Source: Billgrantia antri
GTDB lineage: Bacteria; Pseudomonadota; Gammaproteobacteria; Pseudomonadales; Halomonadaceae
Direction of reading: 5' to 3'
Length of the DNA stretch: 64,000 nt
Assembly (NCBI RefSeq): GCF_019430905.1
Contig: NZ_JAHYCA010000005.1
Coordinates: 1-64,000, forward strand
The translations under genes were made by a program, and so were the position numbers. The notes beneath the pieces are model-generated. The model worked only from the letters and a program-made list of their open reading frames with translations, had not been told where the DNA came from and did not search any database. This document shows, one piece after another, positions 1 to 10,241 of this stretch; the stretch's first letter is position 1; each line of letters opens with the position of its first letter.

Positions 1-521
1 ATCACCGCCGGCAGGGTCAGCTCGACGGTCTGCAGGCCGCCGTCGATCTCGCGGGTCACCTGCACCTTGTCGTTCTCGACCGTCACTTCCGAGGCGAAGG
101 TGCCCTGGGGCAGGCCGGCCAGCGCGGCCAGCATCTGGCCGGTCTGGTTGTTGTCGGTGTCGATCGCCTGCTTGCCGAGAATGACGAGACCGGGCTGCTC
201 CTCTTCCACCACCTTGGCCAGCAGCTTGGCCGCGGCCAGCGACTCGACGCGCTCTTCGGTCTCGACATGCACGGCACGATCGGCGCCCAGCGCCAGCGCG
301 GTACGCAGTTGCTCCTGGGCGGCCTTGGGGCCGATGGTCACGGCGACCACCTCGGTGGCCACTCCCTTCTCCTTCAGGCGCACCGCCTCTTCCACGGCGA
401 TCTCGCAGAAGGGGTTCATGGCCATCTTGACGTTGGTGAGATCGACGTCGGAGTGATCCGCCTTGACGCGGATCTTGACGTTGTAGTCGATGACGCGTTT
501 GACCGCGACGAGTACTTTCAT
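1..521 (-). CDS. etfB: Electron transfer flavoprotein subunit beta (partial)
   Basis: Beta subunit of the soluble FAD/AMP-binding electron transfer flavoprotein, which carries electrons from acyl-CoA dehydrogenases to ETF-ubiquinone oxidoreductase. About 173 codons are visible from an ATG at 521; the C-terminus runs off the left edge. The N-terminus [20 protein letters not shown] and the later segment [17 protein letters not shown] are typical of EtfB, as is the [12 protein letters not shown] stretch. It is divergent from its redox partner ETF-QO across a 352-bp spacer, and etfA would be expected just beyond the edge. The family assignment is firm; only the truncation limits it. Confidence 0.93.
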   Translation of the reverse strand, partial: MKVLVAVKRVIDYNVKIRVKADHSDVDLTNVKMAMNPFCEIAVEEAVRLKEKGVATEVVAVTIGPKAAQEQLRTALALGADRAVHVETEERVESLAAAKLLAKVVEEEQPGLVILGKQAIDTDNNQTGQMLAALAGLPQGTFASEVTVENDKVQVTREIDGGLQTVELTLPAV

Positions 522-873
522 GGTGTCCTCACTTGGTTCAGTGGGTGAACCGTTTGGTTTTGGACTCGCTGACGTCCTTCGAGTAAAGGTCAACGACCCC
601 TTAGAACCGTTTGCTATTCCTTTATACGTTTCATGCAAGCGTTTGATAGGCGCCGAATCGAAAAACCCTGCCAATGTGCCACAGCCTGGCCTGTGGCAAC
701 AATCCCTTACCCGTCGCTGCGGGTGGAGCCGTCGTACATTGCCATTCGTAGGGCTGTCCTGACTCGTTTATTATGCCTATCATGGAGAATATCGAGAAGC
801 AAACGACCGTTTTATTTTCCTTCGACGTTGGTGGCAGCCGCTCCGACGCCGAAGCCGAGGGAGGAGCGAGTGG
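522..873. promoter_or_regulatory. Divergent etfB / ETF-QO control region
   Basis: This 352-bp spacer carries no convincing gene and must hold both outward promoters. The decamer GAACCGTTTG occurs twice (547-556 and 604-613), and a related CAAGCGTTTG lies at 636-645. The 3' half GTTTG matches the half-site of fatty-acid-responsive PsrA-type operators, so the repeats may be regulatory. A perfect 8-bp inverted repeat with a 6-base spacer (TGCCACAG...CTGTGGCA) lies at 677-698. The ETF-QO ribosome-binding site GGAGGAG is at the right end. Assignment to a particular regulator is inference. Confidence 0.5.
677..698. repeat. 8-bp perfect inverted repeat in the etf divergent region
   Basis: TGCCACAG (677-684), spacer CCTGGC, CTGTGGCA (691-698). 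It could be a hairpin in the etfB leader or a dimeric regulator site. There is no T-run on either side, so it is not an obvious terminator. Confidence 0.5.
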
Positions 874-2544
874 ATGTCTGAGCAAGTAGAACGCGATTCG
901 ATGGACTTCGACGTGGTGATCGTCGGCGCCGGCCCTTCCGGGCTGTCGGCGGCCTGCCGCCTGATGCAGCAGGCCAACGAGGCCGGCCAGGAACTGACGG
1001 TGTGCGTGGTGGAGAAAGGCTCCGAAGTCGGCGCTCATATCCTGTCTGGTGCCGTGTTCGAGCCCCGCGCGCTGGCCGAGCTGTTCCCCGACTGGGAAGA
1101 GCGCGGCGCTCCGTTGACCACCCCGGCCACCCGCGATGAGGTCTACCTGCTCAAGGATGCCCAGAAGGCCCAGAAGCTGCCCAACGCCCTGGTGCCGAAG
1201 AGCATGCACAATACCGGTGGCGACATGAAGCGCTACGTGATCAGCGCTGGCAACCTGTGCCGCTGGCTGGCCGAGCAGGCCGAAGGGCTCGGTGTCGAAG
1301 TGTTCCCCGGCTTCGCTGCCCAGGAAGTGCTGCACGACGAGGACGGCACCGTGCGCGGCATTCTCATCGGCGACATGGGCGTGGCTGCCGACGGCACGCC
1401 CAAGGACGGCTACATGCCGGGCATGGAGCTGCGCGCTAAGTACACCCTGTTCGCCGAGGGCGCCCGTGGTCACCTGGGCAAGGGCCTGATCTCGCGTTTC
1501 AAGCTCGACGAGGGTCGCGATCCCCAGCACTACGGTATCGGCCTCAAGGAGCTGTGGGACATCCCCGCCGAACAGCACGAGCCGGGGCTGGTCCTGCACG
1601 GCTCGGGCTGGCCGCTGGCCAAGGATACCCATGGCGGCTGGTTCCTCTATCACGCCGAGAACAATCAGGTCGTGGTCGGCCTGATCATGGACCTCTCCTA
1701 CCAGAATCCCTGGCTCTCGCCGTTCGACGAGTTCCAGCGCATGAAGCATCACCCGGTGCTGGCCAAGCATCTGGAGGGCGGCAAGCGGGTCGCCTACGGT
1801 GCACGGGCCATCACCAAGGGCGGCCTCAACTGCCTGCCGAAGATGACCTTCCCCGGCGGCCTGTTGATCGGCTGCGATGCCGGCACGCTGAACTTCGCCA
1901 AGATCAAGGGCCTGCACACGGCGATGAAATCCGGCCTGGTCGCCGCCGAGGCGGTCTTCGAGGCTATCGCCGGCGGCGACGAGGGCGGCCAGGAGCTGAC
2001 TGCCTTCAGCCAGAAGTGGGAAGCAAGCTGGGCCTACACCGAACTCAAGGAGACCGCCAGCTTCGGCCCGGCGCTTCACAAGTACGGCACCGTGGGCGGC
2101 GGCGCCTACAACTTCGTCAATCAGCTGCTGGGCGGCAAGCTGCCCAACCTGCACGACACCACGCCTGACCATGCCGCCCTTAAACCGGCCAGCGACTTCG
2201 AGAAGATCGACTATCCCAAGCCAGACGGCAAGCTCTCCTTCGACAAGCTCTCCTCGGTGTTCCTGTCGAATACCAACCACGAGGAGGACCAGCCGAGCCA
2301 TTTGAAGCTGCTGGACCCGGAGCTTCCCATTCGCGAGAACCTGCCGAAGTACGCCGAGCCGGCCCAGCGCTACTGCCCGGCCGGGGTCTACGAAGTGGTC
2401 GAGGATGACGACGGCAAGCCGCGCTTCCAGATCAACTTCCAGAACTGCGTGCACTGCAAGACCTGCGACATCAAGGATCCGGCGCAGAACATCAAGTGGG
2501 TGGCACCGGAGGGCGGCGGCGGGCCCAACTACCCCAACATGTGA
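874..2544 (+). CDS. Electron transfer flavoprotein-ubiquinone oxidoreductase
   Basis: Membrane-associated FAD / [4Fe-4S] enzyme that oxidises reduced ETF and passes electrons to ubiquinone, the last step linking acyl-CoA and amino-acid dehydrogenases to respiration. The 556-residue length fits the family. A GxGxxG FAD motif is at residues 18-23. The C-terminal ferredoxin-like domain has the cluster cysteines at about 501, 525, 528 and 531 (CVHCKTC followed by DIKDP). The ATG at 874 has a strong ribosome-binding site, GGAGGAG, about 8 bases upstream. It is transcribed away from etfB and followed by an intrinsic terminator. It would serve the acyl-CoA dehydrogenase encoded near 46 kb. Confidence 0.96.
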   Translation: MSEQVERDSMDFDVVIVGAGPSGLSAACRLMQQANEAGQELTVCVVEKGSEVGAHILSGAVFEPRALAELFPDWEERGAPLTTPATRDEVYLLKDAQKAQKLPNALVPKSMHNTGGDMKRYVISAGNLCRWLAEQAEGLGVEVFPGFAAQEVLHDEDGTVRGILIGDMGVAADGTPKDGYMPGMELRAKYTLFAEGARGHLGKGLISRFKLDEGRDPQHYGIGLKELWDIPAEQHEPGLVLHGSGWPLAKDTHGGWFLYHAENNQVVVGLIMDLSYQNPWLSPFDEFQRMKHHPVLAKHLEGGKRVAYGARAITKGGLNCLPKMTFPGGLLIGCDAGTLNFAKIKGLHTAMKSGLVAAEAVFEAIAGGDEGGQELTAFSQKWEASWAYTELKETASFGPALHKYGTVGGGAYNFVNQLLGGKLPNLHDTTPDHAALKPASDFEKIDYPKPDGKLSFDKLSSVFLSNTNHEEDQPSHLKLLDPELPIRENLPKYAEPAQRYCPAGVYEVVEDDDGKPRFQINFQNCVHCKTCDIKDPAQNIKWVAPEGGGGPNYPNM

Positions 2545-2572
2545 CCCGCAGCCCTAAGGGCAAACGTGAGCA

Positions 2573-2598
2573 GGGCGTGCCTATGGCACGCCCTTTTT
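2573..2598 (+). terminator. Rho-independent terminator after ETF-QO
   Basis: A perfect 9-bp stem GGGCGTGCC / GGCACGCCC with a TAT loop, followed by TTTTT. It begins 29 bases past the ETF-QO stop and separates it from the convergent sseA. Confidence 0.92.
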
Positions 2599-2622
2599 GT
2601 ACTACTTCCCTCTATTGGCAGC

Positions 2623-3453
2623 CTAGCGCAATCCGCCACGCGCCACTGGTCTCGATGGGTCGCGGATCCACTCGCTCCACGAGCCCGGATAGAGCCGGGG
2701 CAAGGGACGCCCGGCAATGGTGTAGGCGAGAACGTTGTGACAGGCGGTCACGCCGGAACCACAGTAGGCCACGACCGCTTCATCACGAGGGAGCTCGCCA
2801 TCCAGCACCTCGGGAGTCTTGAAACGTCCCGTTTCGGTAAGGTTGGCGGAGCTGGGGCGGCACACCGCCCCGGGAATGTGTCCGGCCACCGGATCGATGG
2901 GCTCCACCTCGCCACGAAAGCGCTCCTCGCTGCGAGCATCGAGCTTCAGCTCCCGCCCGGAGAAGACTTCGTCTGCGCTCATGATTGCCCTGTCATCGAA
3001 GCTAGGCTGCCAGCGGCTCGGCTCGGGCCGTACTTCCTGCCCCAGCACGAGTTCTCCGCCCTCCTCCTGCCAGGCTCGCAGCCCTCCATCGAGTACGCGC
3101 ACATCGGGGTGCCCTGCCCACACAGCTAGCATCCACCAGGCCCGGGCCGCGGCCAGCTGGCCGCCCATGTCGTCAAGCACCACCACGGGTACATGGGGTG
3201 AGATGCCGAGACGCTGTAACGTACCAGTGAAAGCCTCGCGAGACGGCAGGGGGTGGCGACCGCTCTCACCGGGCTCGGCCGCTAAGTCTCGATCGAGGTC
3301 GAGGTGCAGGCTACCGGGCACGTGACCGGCTTCCCACAGTCTGCGACCGGCATCACCGTCGCCCAGCCGCGCACGACAGTCGAGAATGCTGGGCGGGTTT
3401 CGTCCTAGCAGCGACTCGGCCAGTTCGCGGGCCGAGATGAGTACCTGGCTCAT
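2623..3453 (-). CDS. sseA: Sulfurtransferase (3-mercaptopyruvate/thiosulfate type)
   Basis: Two-domain rhodanese of 276 residues that transfers sulfane sulfur from 3-mercaptopyruvate or thiosulfate to a thiol or cyanide acceptor in the cytoplasm. The active-site loop is CGSGVTA with the catalytic Cys at about 231. CGSGVT is the loop typical of mercaptopyruvate sulfurtransferases, whereas thiosulfate-preferring enzymes usually carry a basic CRKGV-type loop. The inactive N-terminal rhodanese domain starts with the family pattern SILDCRARLGD. Its ATG overlaps the TGA of the upstream helicase gene (ATGA), so it is translationally coupled. Substrate preference is inferred from the loop only. Confidence 0.88.
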   Translation of the reverse strand: MSQVLISARELAESLLGRNPPSILDCRARLGDGDAGRRLWEAGHVPGSLHLDLDRDLAAEPGESGRHPLPSREAFTGTLQRLGISPHVPVVVLDDMGGQLAAARAWWMLAVWAGHPDVRVLDGGLRAWQEEGGELVLGQEVRPEPSRWQPSFDDRAIMSADEVFSGRELKLDARSEERFRGEVEPIDPVAGHIPGAVCRPSSANLTETGRFKTPEVLDGELPRDEAVVAYCGSGVTACHNVLAYTIAGRPLPRLYPGSWSEWIRDPSRPVARGGLR

Positions 3454-5678
3454 GTACGTTCTCCTTGGGCAGACTCGGGATACGCCTTCTCGCTGCCGAA
3501 CAGTTCGATGGGCGCCCGGCAGGCCAGCAGGCGGCGACGTCCGGCCTGCTTGAAGTTTACTTCAATCACCGGGTCAGCGGGGTCGCCCTCCACCACCACG
3601 ATCTCACCCTCTCCGAATACCGCGTGGAGCAGTCGCTGCCCGGGACGGTAGGGCTGCATGGCGTAGGCCGCACCCCGCTCACCCAGCGCCATACCTCGTG
3701 GCGTCAGTGGAATAGCGGAATGGCCGACGCCAGCCAGGTAGCGCGAGACCAAATCGGGTGAAGACACCGCCAGGGGGACATCCTCCTGCGTCGGCTCCTC
3801 CAGCCGGGCCGCGACACGTTGGCAATCCTCCCATGCCGTCTCGCCAAGAAAACGGCTGGGTCGGTGATCACCACCGTCATGCAGCAGCAGCAGACGTTCG
3901 CGAGCCCGCGTCACGGCGACATAGAACAGTCGCCTCTCCTCCTCCAGTCGCTCGGGAGACAGCGGGTTGTCACGACTGTAATGCGGGAAATCCTCCTCGT
4001 TGACGCCCGCAACGATCACCAACGGCCACTCTAATCCTTTGGCCCCATGGACGGTGGTGATCAGCAAGCCGTCGTCACGGTTCTCGACAGGCCTTTCGAG
4101 CAGCTCGATGAAGGCATCGATGTGAGGCGTCTCGCCGGCCTGTTCAATCAGAACGTCGAGCAGGCGCACGTCCTCCTCACCCTTCTCGCGGCGTGCGGCG
4201 GCGCGCTTGAGCACCTTCTCGGCATCCAGGGCCTCGACGATATGCGCCAGTAGTCGCGCGGGCGGCCAGTCGCCCAGCCGGGGCAGTTCGCATAGCAGCG
4301 CCCAGCGCCGCTTCAGGTTGCGTCGTTGCATCGGCTTGAGGCCGGCCAACAGAGGATCGTCCCGTTCGGGATATTGCTGCGCTTGCGCCAGGCGCTGGAC
4401 CAGGGCGACGAGACGTTCACGGGCGACGAAAGGCGTCGGCTGCTCGAACAGGCGCAGCAGGTGTGCCGGGTCGTGCAATAGCCTCGGGCTTCGGGCCAGT
4501 TGCAGGTAGCCGGCCAGCGCCTGCACTAGCGGCAGGCGAAAGACGAAGCGATCCTCACGGGAGAGTCGAAATGCAATCCCGGCTTGTAGCAGCTGCAACT
4601 GTACGGGTACCGAAAGCGTCCAACTGCGCACCAGCAGGCAGGCCTCATCGAGCGCTCTTCCCGCACGCTGCCAGCGGTCGAGCGTCGCCAGTAGCGCCGC
4701 CCTGCCCTGCTCGATGGTCAATGCCGTGCGCGGGTTGCCGGGAGCGGCCAGGCACAGCTGGTCAGGCCGTCGCCGGTTGCCGGCAATGGCATGGTTTGCG
4801 AGTAGTGCCAGTGCATGACCGTGGCGGAAGGTGGTGGATAGCGGGTAGTCGGTAGCCATACCGAAGGTGGCGGTAAAGTGCTCGCGCATGGTGTCGGGAT
4901 GGGCACCACGCCACTCGTAGATACACTGATTGGCATCTCCTACCGCCATCACATCGGCGTCGCGTCCGGCGAGCAGCGCCAGCAAGCGCAACTGAGCCTG
5001 ATTGATATCCTGATATTCGTCGATGATCGCCTGGTCGAGAAAGCCCTGTACCCTGCGCACCAGGCCAGGGTCGGCCTCCAGCGCGCGCAGAGGACGGTAG
5101 AGCAGGTCGGAGTAGGTCATCAGGCCGTGTTCGGCCAAAAGCGTCTCGAGTCGCTCGAAGGCGTCGGCGAAATGCTCGCTGCCCTCGTCGTCGAACCGCT
5201 CCAGCAGCGTGGCCGCCGGAATCATCTCGGCCTTCACCAGGCCACAGAAATGCGCCAGCGCCTCCAGGGTATCGGCTTCCAGCGCCAGCTCGCGCCGATC
5301 ACCGTCCTCGAGAGCCTCGAGGGTCGCCTGACGTAATAGACGTTCTACCTGCCAGTCGGCGGCGATCAGCCGTCGGGGGGCCAGCGCGCCCCAGCGCGTC
5401 AGGCTGGCCGTCAAACGATGCCCCAGCGAATGAAAGGTCCGCACGTCGGGCAGGCGCTGTCCGGCAGGCGCCATCTCGACCAACCGACGCTGGAAGTCTT
5501 CGCGCGCCGAGCGGTTGAACATGAGGACCAAGATCCGGTTCGCCGGCACCCCCCGCGCCAGCAGGTGCAGCACGCGAGCGACCAGGGTGGTGGTCTTGCC
5601 AGCCCCGGCCACCGCAGCGACCCGTGCATGACCGGCACCATGCTCGACGACGGCGCGCTGTTCTCCGGTCAGCCTCAC
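3450..5678 (-). CDS. UvrD/Rep-family ATP-dependent DNA helicase
   Basis: Superfamily 1A 3'-5' DNA helicase of about 742 residues. Walker A (VAGAGKTT) lies near residues 23-30, Walker B as IIDEYQD, motif V region as TVHGAKGLEW and motif VI as YVAVTRARERLLL. It lacks the AddA/RecB nuclease domain. The preferred start is GTG at 5678, because it overlaps the upstream TGA as GTGA and is preceded by GAGG; the reading frame stays open to a TTG at 5714, inside the upstream gene. It lies between DUF1285 and sseA genes. The exact repair role (UvrD-like or a lineage-specific Rep paralogue) cannot be told from sequence. Confidence 0.9.
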   Translation of the reverse strand: MRLTGEQRAVVEHGAGHARVAAVAGAGKTTTLVARVLHLLARGVPANRILVLMFNRSAREDFQRRLVEMAPAGQRLPDVRTFHSLGHRLTASLTRWGALAPRRLIAADWQVERLLRQATLEALEDGDRRELALEADTLEALAHFCGLVKAEMIPAATLLERFDDEGSEHFADAFERLETLLAEHGLMTYSDLLYRPLRALEADPGLVRRVQGFLDQAIIDEYQDINQAQLRLLALLAGRDADVMAVGDANQCIYEWRGAHPDTMREHFTATFGMATDYPLSTTFRHGHALALLANHAIAGNRRRPDQLCLAAPGNPRTALTIEQGRAALLATLDRWQRAGRALDEACLLVRSWTLSVPVQLQLLQAGIAFRLSREDRFVFRLPLVQALAGYLQLARSPRLLHDPAHLLRLFEQPTPFVARERLVALVQRLAQAQQYPERDDPLLAGLKPMQRRNLKRRWALLCELPRLGDWPPARLLAHIVEALDAEKVLKRAAARREKGEEDVRLLDVLIEQAGETPHIDAFIELLERPVENRDDGLLITTVHGAKGLEWPLVIVAGVNEEDFPHYSRDNPLSPERLEEERRLFYVAVTRARERLLLLHDGGDHRPSRFLGETAWEDCQRVAARLEEPTQEDVPLAVSSPDLVSRYLAGVGHSAIPLTPRGMALGERGAAYAMQPYRPGQRLLHAVFGEGEIVVVEGDPADPVIEVNFKQAGRRRLLACRAPIELFGSEKAYPESAQGERT

Positions 5679-6232
5679 GACGCCTCGGCAGGCAGCTCGC
5701 CGAGCGGCTGCCAACAGTCATCGCTGAGCAGGCCAAGCTCGATGACGCCGCCCGTCCCTGTGCGCTGCTCGGCGCTTTCCACCAGCCGATAGTAGACGTT
5801 ACGCCCCAGGCGAGCGGCAAGGCCGAAGCGCACCGGCACTTCCGGGACCTGCTCCCCCTCGGGGGTAACCGTCACCTCGAGTCGATGAGTCGCGTCAAGG
5901 CGAACCCGATCTCCCACGTGAGTCGTCAGCCACCAGCAGCCCGAGGCTTCGTCGTAGTCGGCATCCACCACCACGAAGGGTCGATCGGCCACGCGGATAC
6001 GCTGCTTCTCTACCGGCGTCACCAGATAGTAGTGGCCGTCCTCCTCACGCCGCAGCAGTGTCGAGAGCAAACGCACCAGATGGGGACGTGTCATCTCGCT
6101 GCCCTCGTGGAACCAGCGGCCATCGGCAGCGATCTCCACATCCATCACCCCAGCCAGGGTCGGCTGCCAGCGGTCCACCGGCGGGATGGCGCCATCGGAG
6201 TCGACGTGATTGAGTAGAGGATCGAGATTCAT
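5675..6232 (-). CDS. DUF1285 domain-containing protein
   Basis: Conserved protein of 185 residues matching the DUF1285 family of proteobacteria. It begins MNLDPLLNHVDSDGAIPPVD and has alternating beta-strand segments such as YYLVTPVEKQRIRVADRPF. No signal peptide, membrane segment or catalytic motif is evident, so it is probably cytosolic. Function is unknown. The TGA stop is embedded in the GTG start of the helicase gene, and tatD lies 30 bases upstream, so it is part of the same transcription unit. Confidence 0.8.
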   Translation of the reverse strand: MNLDPLLNHVDSDGAIPPVDRWQPTLAGVMDVEIAADGRWFHEGSEMTRPHLVRLLSTLLRREEDGHYYLVTPVEKQRIRVADRPFVVVDADYDEASGCWWLTTHVGDRVRLDATHRLEVTVTPEGEQVPEVPVRFGLAARLGRNVYYRLVESAEQRTGTGGVIELGLLSDDCWQPLGELPAEAS

Positions 6233-6262
6233 GGTTGCCCCCGATATCGATAGCGATTTCGC

Positions 6263-7108
6263 CTAAACCAGACCGGCCTGGACCAAGGCCTCACGGGTCT
6301 CGGCAGATATTTCGGGAGCGGCGTGACGAAAGAGGCGATAGAAATTTGCCGTGGTCTGCATGGCCACCTCGTCGACACTAATGCCGCGCTCATGAGCAAT
6401 GCACTGTGCTACTTCCACCACCCAGGCCGGTTCGTTGGGCTTGCCGCGATGCGGTACCGGCGCCAGATAGGGACTGTCTGTCTCTATCAGCAGGCGGTCC
6501 AACGGCACCCGGCGGGCCACCTCGCGCAGGCTATCCGCATTGCGGAAGGTGACGATGCCCGACAGCGAGATGTAGAAACCATGACGCACCGCCTCCCGCG
6601 CCATCTCGAGGTCTTCGGTGAAACAATGCAATACCCCACCGATGGCAGGGTCGCTGTGCTCGCGGATCAGCGCCAGGGTGTCCTCGCGTGCATCGCGGGT
6701 GTGCACGATCACCGGAAGCTCTAGCTCGGTGGCGGCGATCAGCTGGCGGCGGAAGCGCTCGCGCTGCACCTCACGCGTGGGTACGCGATCAGGCGTCTTG
6801 TCGAGATAATGGTAGTCCAGACCGCACTCGCCGATGGCCACGGCAGCGAAGCGCTCTGCGCTCTCCTTGATCGACTCGAGGTCGGGTTCGTGCTCCAGCA
6901 GGTGCAGCGGATGCACGCCAGCGGATATCGAGACATCGGCGTGCTCGCGGGCTATTGCAGCCAGCTTCGGCACGTCTTCGAGGGTCACGGCAATCGCCAG
7001 GAACTGGCGCACGTCGCGAGCCCTGGCCGCTTCCAGGGCGTCGGCAAGACTACCGTCGTGCGTGGCGGGATCGAGGCGATCGAGATGACAGTGCGAATCG
7101 ACAAACAT
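6263..7108 (-). CDS. tatD: TatD-family metal-dependent DNase
   Basis: TIM-barrel metallohydrolase of 281 residues in the TatD/YcfH family, linked to 3'-5' DNA exonuclease and apoptosis-like DNA degradation activities. Metal ligands include the N-terminal DSHCH motif (His6 and His8), the ECGLDY motif, a VIVHTRDA motif and the late ETDSPYLAP motif. In many gammaproteobacteria a TatD-like gene follows holB and pilZ, as here. Paralogues (TatD, YcfH, YjjV) are hard to separate, and this locus is closest to the position of ycfH, so the symbol is approximate. Confidence 0.87.
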   Translation of the reverse strand: MFVDSHCHLDRLDPATHDGSLADALEAARARDVRQFLAIAVTLEDVPKLAAIAREHADVSISAGVHPLHLLEHEPDLESIKESAERFAAVAIGECGLDYHYLDKTPDRVPTREVQRERFRRQLIAATELELPVIVHTRDAREDTLALIREHSDPAIGGVLHCFTEDLEMAREAVRHGFYISLSGIVTFRNADSLREVARRVPLDRLLIETDSPYLAPVPHRGKPNEPAWVVEVAQCIAHERGISVDEVAMQTTANFYRLFRHAAPEISAETREALVQAGLV

Positions 7109-7156
7109 GCAGGGGGAAACTCGTCAGATGAATGCGTTGGCAGGGGTACGGGTTGC

Positions 7157-7492
7157 TCACAGGGTATAGGTCGGAGCGCCCTTGTCCAGTTGCCCCGCCA
7201 GCAGGGTTTCGATGCGATCGCGTACGGCTTGGTCTTCGGGGCTGAAGTGGATACCGATGCCCGGCACCCGCCGCCCCGCCACGCCATCTGGCGATACCCA
7301 CACGACCTGGCCGGTGACCGGCACCCGCTCGCTTTCGCCGGGCAGGGCCAGCAACAGATAGACTTCCTGGCCCAGCTCGTAGCGCTCGCGGGTAGGCACG
7401 AAGATTCCACCCCGTTCGAGCAGCGGCATGTAGGCGGAGAGCAGCGTCTGCTCGTCCTGGATCGTCAACGACAGGGCCTTCTGCGGTGCCAT
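7157..7492 (-). CDS. pilZ: PilZ domain-containing protein
   Basis: Small single-domain protein of 111 residues resembling the type IV pilus biogenesis PilZ that sits next to holB in Pseudomonas and Xanthomonas. Features include RGGIFVPT, VTGQVVWVSPDG and GIGIHFSPED. It lacks the N-terminal RxxxR cyclic-di-GMP binding motif, as is known for this PilZ subclass, so it probably acts by protein contact rather than by binding the dinucleotide. An excellent ribosome-binding site (GGGAGGAG) precedes the ATG. No other pilus genes are in the window. Confidence 0.85.
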   Translation of the reverse strand: MAPQKALSLTIQDEQTLLSAYMPLLERGGIFVPTRERYELGQEVYLLLALPGESERVPVTGQVVWVSPDGVAGRRVPGIGIHFSPEDQAVRDRIETLLAGQLDKGAPTYTL

Positions 7493-7515
7493 CGGTTCTC
7501 CTCCCTTCGCCTGCC

Positions 7516-9185
<1,670 letters not shown>

Positions 9186-10190
9186 TCAGCGATTGCGGAT
9201 ATAACGGTTCACGGCGTTATTGTGCTCGCGTAACGTGCGCGAGAAGTGGTGCGTGCCGTCGCCTCGCGAGACGAAATAGAGCGTCTCGCCGGGCTCGGGA
9301 TCAACCGCGGCTTCGAGTGCAGCGCGTCCCGGCATGGCGATGGGCGTCGGCGGCAGGCCGTCGATGGTATAGGTATTGTACGGAGTCGACTCCCGCAGAT
9401 CGGCGCGGGTGATGCGTCCCTCGTAGCGCTCCCCCATGCCGTAGATCACGGTAGGATCGGTCTGCAGACGCATGCCGCGCTCCATGCGGCGCTTGAAAAC
9501 GCCCGCGATCTCGCGACGTTCCTCGGGGGCGCCGGTCTCGCGCTCGATCAGCGAAGCCATGATCAGCGCCTCGTAGGGCGTCTCGTAGGGCAGATCGTCG
9601 CGGCGTGTCTCCCACACCTCGTCCAGTACCTGCTCCATGCGCGCGAGTGCCTGGCGCAGGATATCGATATCGCTCATGCCCTTGTGGTAGCGATAGGTAT
9701 CGGGGAAGAACCAGCCCTCGGGGTGCCGTCCCTCGCGCTCGAGCAGCGCCATGATCTCGTCATCGCCAAGCCCCGCGGTTTGGTTCTCCAGTTTGGGAGC
9801 GGCATCGAGGCGAGCCCGCATCTGGCGAAAGGTCCAGCCTTCGGGAATGGTCAACGGATAGGTGACGACCCGGTCGCTACCGAGCAGCTCGACCAAGTCG
9901 CGTCCGCTCATTCCAGGTTCGAGCATGTATTCGCCGGCCCGCAGTTGCGGGGTCGCTTCGGGTTCGAGTCGCGTCAGCAGGCGAAACGCCCACTCGTCCT
10001 TGATCACGCCACGGTCCGCCAGGTCCGCCATCACTCGGTTATAGCCCGCCCCACGCGGCACTTCATAGAGGGTCTCCTCCTCCACCGCAAGGGGAGCGTC
10101 GAGCCGGCTCTCCCAATAGCGATAGCCGGCGAATGCCGACACGGCCGCCAGGATGATCAGCACCACTAGAAACTTCACCACGCGCAGCAT
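9186..10190 (-). CDS. mltG: Endolytic murein transglycosylase MltG
   Basis: Inner-membrane lytic transglycosylase (YceG family) of 334 residues that cleaves nascent glycan strands and so sets their length. One N-terminal membrane helix (residues about 5-25) is followed by a LysM-like region and the catalytic domain. The catalytic Glu lies in the MASLIERETG motif, and the family signature LQTDPTVIYG is present. A GAGGA ribosome-binding site precedes the ATG. The pabC-mltG-tmk-holB order is the standard gammaproteobacterial arrangement. Confidence 0.95.
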   Translation of the reverse strand: MLRVVKFLVVLIILAAVSAFAGYRYWESRLDAPLAVEEETLYEVPRGAGYNRVMADLADRGVIKDEWAFRLLTRLEPEATPQLRAGEYMLEPGMSGRDLVELLGSDRVVTYPLTIPEGWTFRQMRARLDAAPKLENQTAGLGDDEIMALLEREGRHPEGWFFPDTYRYHKGMSDIDILRQALARMEQVLDEVWETRRDDLPYETPYEALIMASLIERETGAPEERREIAGVFKRRMERGMRLQTDPTVIYGMGERYEGRITRADLRESTPYNTYTIDGLPPTPIAMPGRAALEAAVDPEPGETLYFVSRGDGTHHFSRTLREHNNAVNRYIRNR

Positions 10191-10241
10191 GCGTCTTCCT
10201 CATCACTCATCATTTCCGTGCACAACACGCGGCCAACGTCC

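Noticed and set aside
631..2454. 607-codon reading frame antisense to ETF-QO
   Set aside because: Overlaps a certain gene with conserved motifs; the translation has no recognisable domain and reflects GC-rich codon bias.
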